Positions 1-8,859 of a stretch of 9,028 nucleotides of DNA are shown here, one piece after another. Every line of letters begins with the position of its first letter. Position 1 is the stretch's first letter. The notes beneath the pieces are model-generated. The model ran no database searches, was not told where the DNA came from, and was given only the letters and a program-made list of their open reading frames with translations. The position numbers were made by a program, and so were the translations under genes. Source of the DNA: Thermoleophilaceae bacterium (GTDB lineage Bacteria; Actinomycetota; Thermoleophilia; Solirubrobacterales; Thermoleophilaceae); the NCBI GenBank assembly GCA_013811765.1, contig JACCUO010000033.1, forward strand, positions 1-9,028, given 5' to 3'.

Positions 1-183
1 GTCCAGCGGGGCGTCGATGGCGTGAACGCGCAGGTCGGTCCCGCGGAGCAGATCAAGAAGTTCGCGATCCTCCCGCAGGATTTCACGCAAGAGACCGGGG
101 AGCTCACCCCCACGCTCAAGGTGAAGCGCAACGTCGTGAACGAGAGGCACGCGGGCGCGATCGAAGCGCTGTACTCGCGGTAG
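1..183 (+). CDS. Long-chain fatty acid--CoA ligase (FadD15-like), C-terminal fragment
   Basis: Frame 1 is open from the first base to a TAG at 181-183 and encodes the last 60 residues of a longer protein; the 5' part lies outside the window. The reading contains QIKKFAILPQDFTQETGELT followed by PTLKVKRN and ends in IEALYSR. This is the C-terminal lid subdomain of long-chain acyl-CoA synthetases of the ANL superfamily. The lysine in the TLKVKR stretch matches the region that carries the adenylation lysine in this family. Such enzymes use ATP to activate free fatty acids to acyl-CoA at the inner face of the membrane, for beta-oxidation or lipid synthesis. The gene converges on the patatin-like gene with about 31 bp between the stops. 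Family assignment is firm; chain-length preference cannot be read from this fragment. Confidence 0.85.
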   Translation, partial: VQRGVDGVNAQVGPAEQIKKFAILPQDFTQETGELTPTLKVKRNVVNERHAGAIEALYSR

Positions 184-214
184 AGGGCGGAGCCCGGACC
201 CCGCCTCATGGGCC

Positions 215-1483
215 CTACGACTGGTCTGACTGCCTCAACAGGGCGCCCGTGGTCTGCTCGAGGATCCGCCTCCAGGCGGCGGTCTTCTCGCGCTCCTCGG
301 AGAATTTGCGGACCACCTTGCGCACCCGCGTCGCGGAGATCTCTATTCCGTGCTTGGCGCAGACACCCTTCAGCTGGTCGTAGTCCTTGGCGAGCTTGAG
401 CGTGACGGACTCAAAGCCGTGCTTTGCGATCTCCACCCGCTTGGTGAAGTTCATGATGTTGGTCTCGAACATCAGCTCGTCGTTGGGATCGGGCTCGATC
501 AAGACGATGTCCACGCCCGGGTATTTCTCCTGCCAGTGCTGCACCGCCTCATGCAGCCGCTGGTGGGCCAGCAGCTTGAAGGCCTGATAGCCGATCTGCG
601 GGAAGCCCATGTCGGCGACGCGGCGCACTCGGCTGCCGAGCACGGTCGGGATCACCTGCTCGAAGTCGTTGACGTAGGGCACGAGCGGGTTCACCACGAT
701 CACGAACCGGGCGCCGCGCTCGACGGCGATGTCCACGTTAGTCGTCGAGCGTATCCCGCCGTCGACCAGCTGCCTGCCCTTGATCTCAATCGGCTTGTAG
801 AGCATCGGCAGCGCAGTCGAGGCCGCCACCGCGCGGGCGATCGGCACGTCCTCCCAGTCCTCGCCGCCGAGCACGATCCGCTCGCACGTGTCCAGATCGG
901 TGGCCGCGAGGTACAGCTCCTTGCCCAGCAGGCGGAAGTCGTTCGTTCGGTCCGGGTCGGCCAGGACCCGCTCGAGATAGTCCTGAATCGCGCGGCCGTC
1001 GTACAGGCCCGAGGGCAGGCCCTGCGCGAGTTGTACGGCCAGGTCGATGATCGAGAGCTGACCGACCTGGGTGACGAGGCTCCGCGCGACGCCTAGCATC
1101 CGCAATGGCAGCAGGGCGGCGCTCTGCGCGAACTCCAGGTAGTTGGGGCGCATCAGCGAGCCGCGACCGACGTTCCGGAACGGCGTAGGCACCTGCTGAT
1201 TGACCACCCGCATCATCTCCTCGGGCGTGACGCCGTTGGCCGCGAGCGCCCCGACGAAGGCGCCCGCGCTAGTGCCCACGTACACGTCGAACTCGTTTAC
1301 GGTGCGGTTCACCGCCAGGAGGTCGAGCGCCCGCAGAGCGCCGATCTCGTAGACCCCGCCGGTGAATCCACCGCCGCCGAGCACGAGCGCCGTCCTCGAA
1401 CGCCGTGGACGTCGTCGCCGGGGCTTGCCGACTGTCTTGCGCTCGCCTGCCGGCGGCTTCTGGAGCTTGACCACCTCGCCCAT
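215..1483 (-). CDS. Patatin-like phospholipase family protein
   Basis: A 422-residue protein of the patatin fold, serine lipid acyl hydrolases that release fatty acids from phospholipids or acylglycerols. The glycine-rich oxyanion loop LGGGGFTGG lies at residues 35-43. The nucleophile elbow GTSAG is at 70-74 with Ser72, and the second catalytic residue is Asp241 in the DGG motif, so the Ser-Asp dyad is intact. The oxyanion loop has Thr where classical patatins have Arg or Lys, a variant I associate with actinobacterial relatives. Residues 20-30 are very basic (KPRRRRPRRSR) and precede the fold; no signal peptide is evident, so the protein is probably cytosolic or membrane-associated. The ATG at 1483 sits eight bases after a GATAAT hexamer and has no clear Shine-Dalgarno sequence. 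The gene is divergent from dacB and convergent with the acyl-CoA ligase, which could activate the fatty acids it releases; that link is inference. Confidence 0.88.
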   Translation of the reverse strand: MGEVVKLQKPPAGERKTVGKPRRRRPRRSRTALVLGGGGFTGGVYEIGALRALDLLAVNRTVNEFDVYVGTSAGAFVGALAANGVTPEEMMRVVNQQVPTPFRNVGRGSLMRPNYLEFAQSAALLPLRMLGVARSLVTQVGQLSIIDLAVQLAQGLPSGLYDGRAIQDYLERVLADPDRTNDFRLLGKELYLAATDLDTCERIVLGGEDWEDVPIARAVAASTALPMLYKPIEIKGRQLVDGGIRSTTNVDIAVERGARFVIVVNPLVPYVNDFEQVIPTVLGSRVRRVADMGFPQIGYQAFKLLAHQRLHEAVQHWQEKYPGVDIVLIEPDPNDELMFETNIMNFTKRVEIAKHGFESVTLKLAKDYDQLKGVCAKHGIEISATRVRKVVRKFSEEREKTAAWRRILEQTTGALLRQSDQS

Positions 1484-1491
1484 GCCCGCCC

Positions 1492-1497
1492 ATTATC
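1492..1497 (-). promoter_or_regulatory. Candidate -10 element of the patatin-like gene
   Basis: Read on the minus strand this is GATAAT, five of six matches to the TATAAT consensus, in otherwise GC-rich DNA. Eight bases separate it from the ATG at 1483, so a transcript starting at the usual distance would begin at or next to the start codon, giving a leaderless mRNA. I see no good -35 hexamer 16-18 bp upstream. Support is positional only. Confidence 0.4.
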
Positions 1498-1516
1498 GGG
1501 CATGGGGTCCTGGCGG

Positions 1517-1582
1517 TGCGCCACTCTCATGCCTCGGGTGGGCTCACTCTCACCTCGGGGTGCGCTCCTCTCACCTCGCTAC
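1517..1582. repeat. Three imperfect tandem direct repeats, 21-22 bp period, candidate operator
   Basis: Three copies lie head to tail at 1517-1538, 1539-1560 and 1561-1582, in the spacer between the divergent patatin and dacB starts. Each begins TGCG or TGGG, then carries a CTCTCA block (1524, 1547, 1568) and a CCTCG block (1532, 1553, 1574). The CCTCG blocks are exactly 21 bp apart, two turns of B-DNA, so bound proteins would face the same side. Copies two and three agree closely over TGSGCTCNCTCTCACCTCG, apart from one missing base. The last copy touches the proposed dacB -10 element. A regulator controlling one or both genes is a reasonable inference; no protein is implied. Confidence 0.45.
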
Positions 1583-1585
1583 GGT
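1580..1585 (+). promoter_or_regulatory. Candidate -10 element of dacB
   Basis: The hexamer TACGGT fits the TANNNT form common in high-GC actinobacteria and lies 13 bases before the ATG at 1599. A start about seven bases downstream would leave a leader of only about six bases. No -35 consensus is clear, and the expected -35 zone falls at the junction of the second and third direct repeats. Weak evidence, from spacing and context. Confidence 0.3.
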
Positions 1586-1598
1586 GTTCCACTGCGAG

Positions 1599-2879
1599 AT
1601 GTCGCCCCGCCACACCGCACTCCTCGCCACCCTTGCCCTCACGGCACTCGGTTCGGGCGTCCCCTCGGCCGCCGCCGCCCCGTCCGGCAGCGTCCAGAAC
1701 GAGGAACTCGTCCTGCGGGGCAAGCTCGCCCGAGAAATGCGACCGGCGGGCTCGAGCTCAGGCGCCTATGTGGCAAACGTGGATCGTGGGCGCGCAGTGT
1801 TTCAGTGGCGGCACAAACGGGCGAGAATCCTGGCCTCCAACACCAAGCTCTTCACCACCTCGGCCGCGCTTGCCCGCTTCGGTCCCGCCGCGCGTCTGAA
1901 CACCGGGGTGCGAGGGGACGGCGAGCTTGACCTCGACGGGACCTATCGCGGGAACCTATACCTCGTCGGAGGCGGGGATCCGACTTTTGGAAGCCGCCGC
2001 TTCGGCCTGCGGGCGTACGGCGGCGGGGCCTCCGCGGTGGAGGATCTGGCCGTCAAGTTGAAGGAGCTCGGCATCCTGCGGGTCACCGGCCGAGTGGTCG
2101 GTGACGAGTCACGCTTCGACACCCTCCGCGGAGGCCCCGACTCGGGATATCGCACCTCGATCTATGTCGGGCCGCTCTCGGGACTGGCCTATAACCGCGG
2201 GCTCGCCTCGGAATCGGGGCGCGGCTTCCAGCTCAGCCCGCCTACGTTCGCCGCTGCCCGCCTTGACTCCGCTCTCGCGCACCGCGGCGTGTCCGTGGAG
2301 GGGGCGGCGCGCGCTGGACGCGCCCCGCGCGATAGCCGGCTGCTGACCTTCGTGAGCTCACCCACCATCGCCCGACTGGCCGCGCTGACCAACAAGCCCT
2401 CCGACAACTTCTTCGCCGAGACGCTTCTGAAGGATCTGGAGATGCAGGCGACCGGCAAGGGCACCACGGCCGGTGGAGCACGGATCGCCGCCGCGTTCGC
2501 GAGCCGGCTTGGCAGTGCCGCCCGCCTCATGGACGGCTCAGGCCTATCCCGCGGCAACCGCGCGTCTCCGCTCGCGGTGGCGAAGCTGCTGATCGCGCTG
2601 CGAGACCGCGAGGACGAGTTCCCGGCGTTCTTCGGGTCCCTCTCCATCGCCGGCCGCGATGGCACGCTGAGGCCGCGCATGCGCCGCGGCCCCGCGCGCA
2701 GCCGTTGCCGCGGAAAGACCGGGACGCTCTCGGGCGTTTCTGCCGTCTCCGGCTACTGCAAGGCGCGGTCGGGCGAGACCTACGTGTTCTCGATCCTCAT
2801 GAATGGCGTGAACCCATTCGGCGCCCGCAGGCTCCAGGACCGCATGCTCCAGGCGATCGCCGGCGTGAGGGGCGACTGA
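1599..2879 (+). CDS. dacB: D-alanyl-D-alanine carboxypeptidase/endopeptidase, PBP4 (DacB) type
   Basis: A 426-residue exported penicillin-binding protein of peptidase family S13, which trims the terminal D-Ala of peptidoglycan stem peptides or cuts D-Ala-mDAP cross-links outside the membrane. The N-terminus is a signal peptide: short basic start MSPRH, hydrophobic stretch to about residue 20, and a VPSAAAA region with probable cleavage near 27. All three active-site motifs are present: SNTK at 80-83 (nucleophile Ser80, Lys83), SDN at 268-270 and KTG at 373-375. The region between the first two motifs is the typical PBP4 insertion, including YLVGGGDPTF at 121-130. The only two cysteines, 370 and 387, flank the KTG strand. 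I chose the ATG at 1599 because it starts the signal peptide directly; the frame is open back to 1362, but that extension would run into the divergent gene and bury the signal. No Shine-Dalgarno sequence is evident. It ends 18 bp from the convergent ligA stop. Confidence 0.9.
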   Translation: MSPRHTALLATLALTALGSGVPSAAAAPSGSVQNEELVLRGKLAREMRPAGSSSGAYVANVDRGRAVFQWRHKRARILASNTKLFTTSAALARFGPAARLNTGVRGDGELDLDGTYRGNLYLVGGGDPTFGSRRFGLRAYGGGASAVEDLAVKLKELGILRVTGRVVGDESRFDTLRGGPDSGYRTSIYVGPLSGLAYNRGLASESGRGFQLSPPTFAAARLDSALAHRGVSVEGAARAGRAPRDSRLLTFVSSPTIARLAALTNKPSDNFFAETLLKDLEMQATGKGTTAGGARIAAAFASRLGSAARLMDGSGLSRGNRASPLAVAKLLIALRDREDEFPAFFGSLSIAGRDGTLRPRMRRGPARSRCRGKTGTLSGVSAVSGYCKARSGETYVFSILMNGVNPFGARRLQDRMLQAIAGVRGD

Positions 2880-2897
2880 AGCTACGCCCCATCAGCG

Positions 2898-5776
<2,879 letters not shown>

Positions 5777-5787
5777 GAACAGCTACG

Positions 5788-5793
5788 AGGATA
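5788..5793 (-). promoter_or_regulatory. Candidate -10 element of surE
   Basis: On the minus strand this reads TATCCT, a TANNNT hexamer, 11 bases before the surE ATG. It would place the transcript start a few bases before the start codon. A TTGGCT lies upstream but only 13 bp away, too close for a standard -35. The hairpin just upstream of it supports a new transcription start here. Confidence 0.3.
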
Positions 5794-5842
5794 GTCGGGG
5801 TCGGACAGCCAAACCGGACGCGGGCGAGCCGCAAATGCCCAA

Positions 5843-5904
5843 GGGGTATCGACCCTCCCGCGAGCGGTGCTCGCTGTCGCCGCGCACGGGAGGGTCAATA
5901 CTCC
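5843..5904 (-). terminator. Long hairpin at the truA 3' end, probable terminator
   Basis: Arms 5843-5860 and 5887-5904 pair at 17 of 18 positions, with one mismatch (5850 against 5897) and one G-T pair. The core is a perfect 10-bp repeat, GACCCTCCCG against CGGGAGGGTC. A smaller stem, CGAGC-GGT-GCTCG at 5861-5873, sits inside the 26-base loop. The right arm includes the last truA codons and its TGA. There is no run of U after the stem on the minus strand, so if it terminates it is of the U-less type proposed for actinobacteria. It separates the rpoA-to-truA run from surE-ligA. An mRNA 3'-end stabiliser is the alternative. Confidence 0.55.
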
Positions 5905-6614
5905 ACCGACTCCAGATAGAGCCCCCACCCCGCGACGGTGTCGCCCGCTTCGCTCCTGGGCCTTCCCTCCAGCAGGGCGGCGAAGGTGTCGACGTCCATC
6001 CGACCCGCGGCGACTGCCAGCATGGTGCCCACGAGCGTGCGCACCATCCGGCGCATGAAGCTGTCGGCCTCGATCCAGAAGGCCACCGCCTCGCGTCCCT
6101 CCTCCACCCACTGCGCGCGGGTAACACGGCGCTCGAAGCGCGAGTGGTTGCTCTGGGTGGGCGTAAATGCCGTGAAGTCGTGCTGGCCTGCCACGAGCGC
6201 CGCGCACGTATCCAGCGCCGCGCGGTCGATCGGGTACTTCCAGTGAAGTGCGCGCCTGTACTCGAACACGCTGGGCACGGCGCCGTTGGTCACCCGGTAG
6301 CGATAGGTCCGCGCCAGTGCGTCTTTGCGGGCATCGAATCCCTCCGGGGCAGGCCGGCTGGCCAGAGCGCGAACGTCCCGCGGCAGAACGCCGTTGAGAG
6401 CCGACCTCCACGCGTGGGTCCCCTGATGGCTGGCCACCTGGCCGCGGGCGTGCACGCCCGCGTCGGTACGCCCCGCCACCTTGAGGTCCACGTCCCGGGC
6501 CAGCAGCAGCGCGAGCGCCTCCTCCACCGTGGCCTGCACGGTGCGCTTGCCAGGCTGACGCGCCCAACCGGCAAAGCCGGTGCCGTCGTACTCGAGCAGC
6601 AGGCGTGCGGCCAG
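5895..6614 (-). CDS. truA: tRNA pseudouridine(38-40) synthase TruA
   Basis: TruA converts uridines 38-40 of the tRNA anticodon arm to pseudouridine. The catalytic motif GRTDAGVHA has Asp51 (numbering from 6614), followed by the tRNA-binding and C-terminal halves typical of the family, with RTYRYR and SFMRRMVRTLVG. The N-terminal signature LLLEYDGTGFAGWARQPGKRTVQA is encoded directly upstream of the first conventional start, a GTG at 6539. Starting there would delete about 25 conserved residues. Between the upstream in-frame TGA, near 6640, and that GTG there is no ATG, GTG or TTG. A CTG at 6614 would give 239 residues, near the usual 245-270, and lies four bases after the methyltransferase stop. 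I therefore propose a CTG start with translation coupled to the gene before it. Identity is certain; the start is inferred, and a sequencing error or small frameshift upstream is possible. Confidence 0.9.
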   Translation of the reverse strand: MAARLLLEYDGTGFAGWARQPGKRTVQATVEEALALLLARDVDLKVAGRTDAGVHARGQVASHQGTHAWRSALNGVLPRDVRALASRPAPEGFDARKDALARTYRYRVTNGAVPSVFEYRRALHWKYPIDRAALDTCAALVAGQHDFTAFTPTQSNHSRFERRVTRAQWVEEGREAVAFWIEADSFMRRMVRTLVGTMLAVAAGRMDVDTFAALLEGRPRSEAGDTVAGWGLYLESVEY

Positions 6615-6618
6615 GGGA

Positions 6619-7419
6619 CTACCCGCGCCTGCGCGCGACGATCAGAACGTAGGGGGCCTCCATCGCGATCGGCCCGTCACCGCCCGCCCACCCTCGGGCC
6701 AGCTCCACGAGCTCCTCGCGAAGCCGCGCGTACTCGTCTGCCGGCATGTTGGCCTTGGCCGAGGCCTGCATCGGCGCGTGGCACTCCATGTCCGCCACGA
6801 ACGCCTCGGGCGAGCTTGCCGTCCAGGGCAGCGTCCGACGCTCCAGCTCGATCGAGTTCGCCAGGCCGTCGAAACGCTCGCGGACCACCTCCTCCTTCGA
6901 CCACTCCTCCAGTCTCGGGAGGTCGGCGGGTGGCGCGCTGTAGGAGCGGGTGAGGAGGAACATCTCATATGTGGGGCCCTCCGGCATCCAAACGGCCATG
7001 CCGACCGTATTACCCGGGCGCACGACCCGGAACATCTCCTCGGCCACCACGCGTGGCCGAGGAGCGATCATCGCCCCGAAGACCGATCCCACGCAGTCGA
7101 ATCGCGCATTCTCAAAGGGCAGATCTTCCGCATCGGCCTCGACCCATTCGATCTCGTGCCCCTCTGTCTCCGTGCGCGCCCGGCCCTGCTCCACCATCCG
7201 CGGCGCGATGTCCGAGGCCACCACACTGGCACCCTCATCCGCACACGCGACCGCGAAGTTCCCGTCGCCGGCGGCCACATCGAGCACTTCCTGCCCGGCC
7301 GACACGGCGCATGCGTCGCACAGGGCGTGGGCGGCCGGGCGGAGAATCTCGGACAGGCCGGAGTACTCGCCCATGCCCCAACCAGAACGGGCCTGCTCCT
7401 TGATCGTGTCCAGGTCCAT
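6619..7419 (-). CDS. Class I SAM-dependent methyltransferase, substrate unknown
   Basis: A 266-residue Rossmann-fold methyltransferase of the Methyltransf_11/UbiE-like kind. Motif I VLDVAAGDGNFA is at 45-56 and binds S-adenosylmethionine; the acidic residue after strand 2 is Asp70 (VVASDIAPRMVEQGR); EADAEDLPF is at 94-102; FDCVGSVFGAMIAP at 107-120 is motif IV; and EEMFRVVRPG at 127-136 is the strand-5 lead-in seen across the family. The C-terminal third is less conserved and probably binds the substrate, which may be a small molecule rather than rRNA; I cannot name it. The gene sits between rplQ (47 bp) and truA (4 bp), where a methyltransferase is not part of the classic operon. A TAGGTT hexamer lies eight bases before its ATG. 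A perfect 12-bp inverted repeat falls within its codons for RPRVVAEE. Confidence 0.85.
   Translation of the reverse strand: MDLDTIKEQARSGWGMGEYSGLSEILRPAAHALCDACAVSAGQEVLDVAAGDGNFAVACADEGASVVASDIAPRMVEQGRARTETEGHEIEWVEADAEDLPFENARFDCVGSVFGAMIAPRPRVVAEEMFRVVRPGNTVGMAVWMPEGPTYEMFLLTRSYSAPPADLPRLEEWSKEEVVRERFDGLANSIELERRTLPWTASSPEAFVADMECHAPMQASAKANMPADEYARLREELVELARGWAGGDGPIAMEAPYVLIVARRRG
7036..7064 (-). repeat. Perfect 12-bp inverted repeat inside the methyltransferase gene
   Basis: Arms CTCCTCGGCCAC (7036-7047) and GTGGCCGAGGAG (7053-7064) are exact reverse complements around a five-base loop. The message would form a very stable hairpin over residues about 119-128 of the methyltransferase. 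No U-run follows. It may slow ribosomes, shield the mRNA, or be a by-product of GC-rich codon choice. Confidence 0.6.
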
Positions 7420-7427
7420 CTACCGCG

Positions 7428-7433
7428 AACCTA
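7428..7433 (-). promoter_or_regulatory. Candidate -10 element of the methyltransferase gene
   Basis: On the minus strand this reads TAGGTT (TANNNT form), eight bases before the ATG at 7419. That is the same spacing as the GATAAT before the patatin-like gene and would allow a leaderless transcript independent of the ribosomal operon. No -35 consensus is recognisable. The GGTAGG overlapping it could instead be a weak ribosome binding site, about 10 bases from the ATG. Confidence 0.3.
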
Positions 7434-7466
7434 CCAAGCCGGTCGCGCTCCACCGCCGCGGGCGCC

Positions 7467-7820
7467 CTAAACCAGCTCGAGAAAGACCATCTCCGTCGAG
7501 TCCGACTTCCGCGGACCCAGCTTGAGGATGCGCGTGTAGCCGCCGGGTCGCTCGGCGTATCGCGGGGCGATCTCCTCGAACAGCTTGTAGACGATCGACT
7601 TGTCCTGGCCCAGGCGGGCCATGGCCAGCCGGCGGGAGTGCTGGTCGCCGCGCTTGGCGAGAGTTATCAGCCGCTCGAGCTCGGGCTTGACCGCCTTGGC
7701 CTTTGCCTGGGTCGTCTGAATGCGCTCGTGGTCGATGACCTCACGCGAGAGGTTCATCATCAGCGACTTGCGGTGCGCCGGGTCACGGCTGAGCTTGCCC
7801 TTTTTCTTTCCGTGGCGCAT
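7467..7820 (-). CDS. rplQ: 50S ribosomal protein L17
   Basis: A 117-residue L17 of the large ribosomal subunit, a primary 23S rRNA binder near the exit tunnel. The start MRHGKKKGKLSRDPAHRKSL, then HERIQTTQAKAKAVKPELE and LITLAKRGDQHSRRLA, follow the family pattern. The C-terminal GGYTRILKLGPRKSDSTEMV segment is the conserved core end, and there is no long C-terminal extension of the kind some actinobacteria have. The ATG at 7820 is 28 bp after the rpoA stop, as expected for the co-transcribed rpsD-rpoA-rplQ unit. I see no good Shine-Dalgarno sequence in that gap, so translation may be coupled to rpoA. Confidence 0.97.
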   Translation of the reverse strand: MRHGKKKGKLSRDPAHRKSLMMNLSREVIDHERIQTTQAKAKAVKPELERLITLAKRGDQHSRRLAMARLGQDKSIVYKLFEEIAPRYAERPGGYTRILKLGPRKSDSTEMVFLELV

Positions 7821-7848
7821 GACTGTCGAATTCTAGCCCGGAAGGCCT

Positions 7849-8847
7849 CTATGCCATCCGCAGCGACAGCCCGCGTGCCTCGAGGGTCTCCATGACCTCC
7901 TCGATCGACTTGCGGCCGAAGTTGGGGATCGCGTTCAGCTCGGACTCGCTTTTCTGGACGAGGTCCCCCACCGTCTGCACGCCCGCCCGCTTGAGGCAGT
8001 TGTATGAACGCACGCCCAGCTCGAGCTCCTCGATCAGGATGTCGTCCATTCCGTCAGCCCCGGCGATCGAGTTGCCGCCGCCCACAACACCAAGGTCTCC
8101 ACCGCCGCCCATGGCCGCCGCGGCGCCGACCAGGCTGGCCCCGGCCTCACGCAAGGCCTCTACGCGCTCCGGCTCACTGAAGATCGCGAGGTACTTGATC
8201 AAGATCTCGGCCGCCTCCCGCAGTGCCGCGTGCGGGTCCACGGAGCCGTCGGTCTCGATGTCCAGGGTGAGCTTGTCGTAGTCGGTGCGTTGACCCACAC
8301 GCGCCGACTCCACCTGATAGGCCACGCGCTTGACCGGAGAGAAGATCGAGTCGATCGGGATCACCCCGATCGGCTGGTCAGGCGTCTTGTTGTCCTCCGC
8401 CGGTGAGTAACCGCGGCCGTGGCCAACCGTGAGATAGATCTCGAGCTTCGTCTTCTTCTCCAGAGTCGCGATGTGCGCCTCCGGATTGAGGATCTCGACT
8501 CCCGAGGGAAGGTCGATGTCCCCCGCGGAGACCTCGCCGGGGCCGGTCACCACGAGCGGCGCCTCGATCTCGGCGGCGTCGGAGTGCATCCGGCAGACGA
8601 TCTCCTTGAGGTTGAGGACGATGTCGGTCACATCCTCCTTGACCCCCGGGATCGTCGAGAACTCGTGGGCGACGCCCTCGATCCGCACGCTCGTGACCGC
8701 GCCTCCTGCGAGCGAGCTGAGGAGGACCCGCCGAAGCGAGTTGCCAAAGGTGTAGCCGAAGCCGCGGTCGAGCGGCTCGATCGTGAACGTGCCGCGATTG
8801 TCCTTCACGCTCTCGGCGGAGATCTGGGGTGTCTGGAACTCGATCAT
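7849..8847 (-). CDS. rpoA: DNA-directed RNA polymerase subunit alpha
   Basis: The 332-residue alpha subunit, whose dimer scaffolds assembly of beta and beta'. The N-terminal domain (about 1-228) shows the GYTFGNSLRRVLLSSLAGGAV dimerisation helix at 31-51. The C-terminal domain (about 266-332) has LGVRSYNCLKRAGVQTVGDLV and PNFGRKSIEEV. Its Arg280, Asn283, Cys284, Lys313 and Ser314 match the E. coli UP-element DNA-contact residues R265, N268, C269, K298 and S299, so the domain should contact upstream DNA and activators. The linker (about 229-265) is unusually rich in glycine and alanine. An AAGGA ribosome binding site lies 12 bases before the ATG at 8847. The gene follows rpsD by 67 bp, a gap containing a GC-alternating hairpin, and precedes rplQ. 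Confidence 0.98.
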   Translation of the reverse strand: MIEFQTPQISAESVKDNRGTFTIEPLDRGFGYTFGNSLRRVLLSSLAGGAVTSVRIEGVAHEFSTIPGVKEDVTDIVLNLKEIVCRMHSDAAEIEAPLVVTGPGEVSAGDIDLPSGVEILNPEAHIATLEKKTKLEIYLTVGHGRGYSPAEDNKTPDQPIGVIPIDSIFSPVKRVAYQVESARVGQRTDYDKLTLDIETDGSVDPHAALREAAEILIKYLAIFSEPERVEALREAGASLVGAAAAMGGGGDLGVVGGGNSIAGADGMDDILIEELELGVRSYNCLKRAGVQTVGDLVQKSESELNAIPNFGRKSIEEVMETLEARGLSLRMA

Positions 8848-8859
8848 TGGTGGTGGTAG

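Noticed and set aside
186..205. Possible bidirectional terminator between the acyl-CoA ligase and patatin genes (GGCGG/CCGCC)
   Set aside because: Only five paired bases around a ten-base loop and no T-run; such short stems are common in GC-rich DNA.
1362..1598. N-terminal extension of dacB by 79 codons
   Set aside because: It would overlap the divergent patatin-like gene and place the signal peptide inside the protein; the ATG at 1599 begins a normal signal sequence.
2675..2684. Ten-base palindrome GCGCATGCGC in dacB
   Set aside because: Short, within conserved coding sequence and likely by chance at this base composition.
2880..2897. Terminator between the convergent dacB and ligA stops
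   Set aside because: The 18-bp gap shows no inverted repeat or T-run.
5895..6539. Short truA starting at GTG 6539
   Set aside because: It would delete the conserved EYDGTGFAGW segment, which is encoded in frame just upstream.
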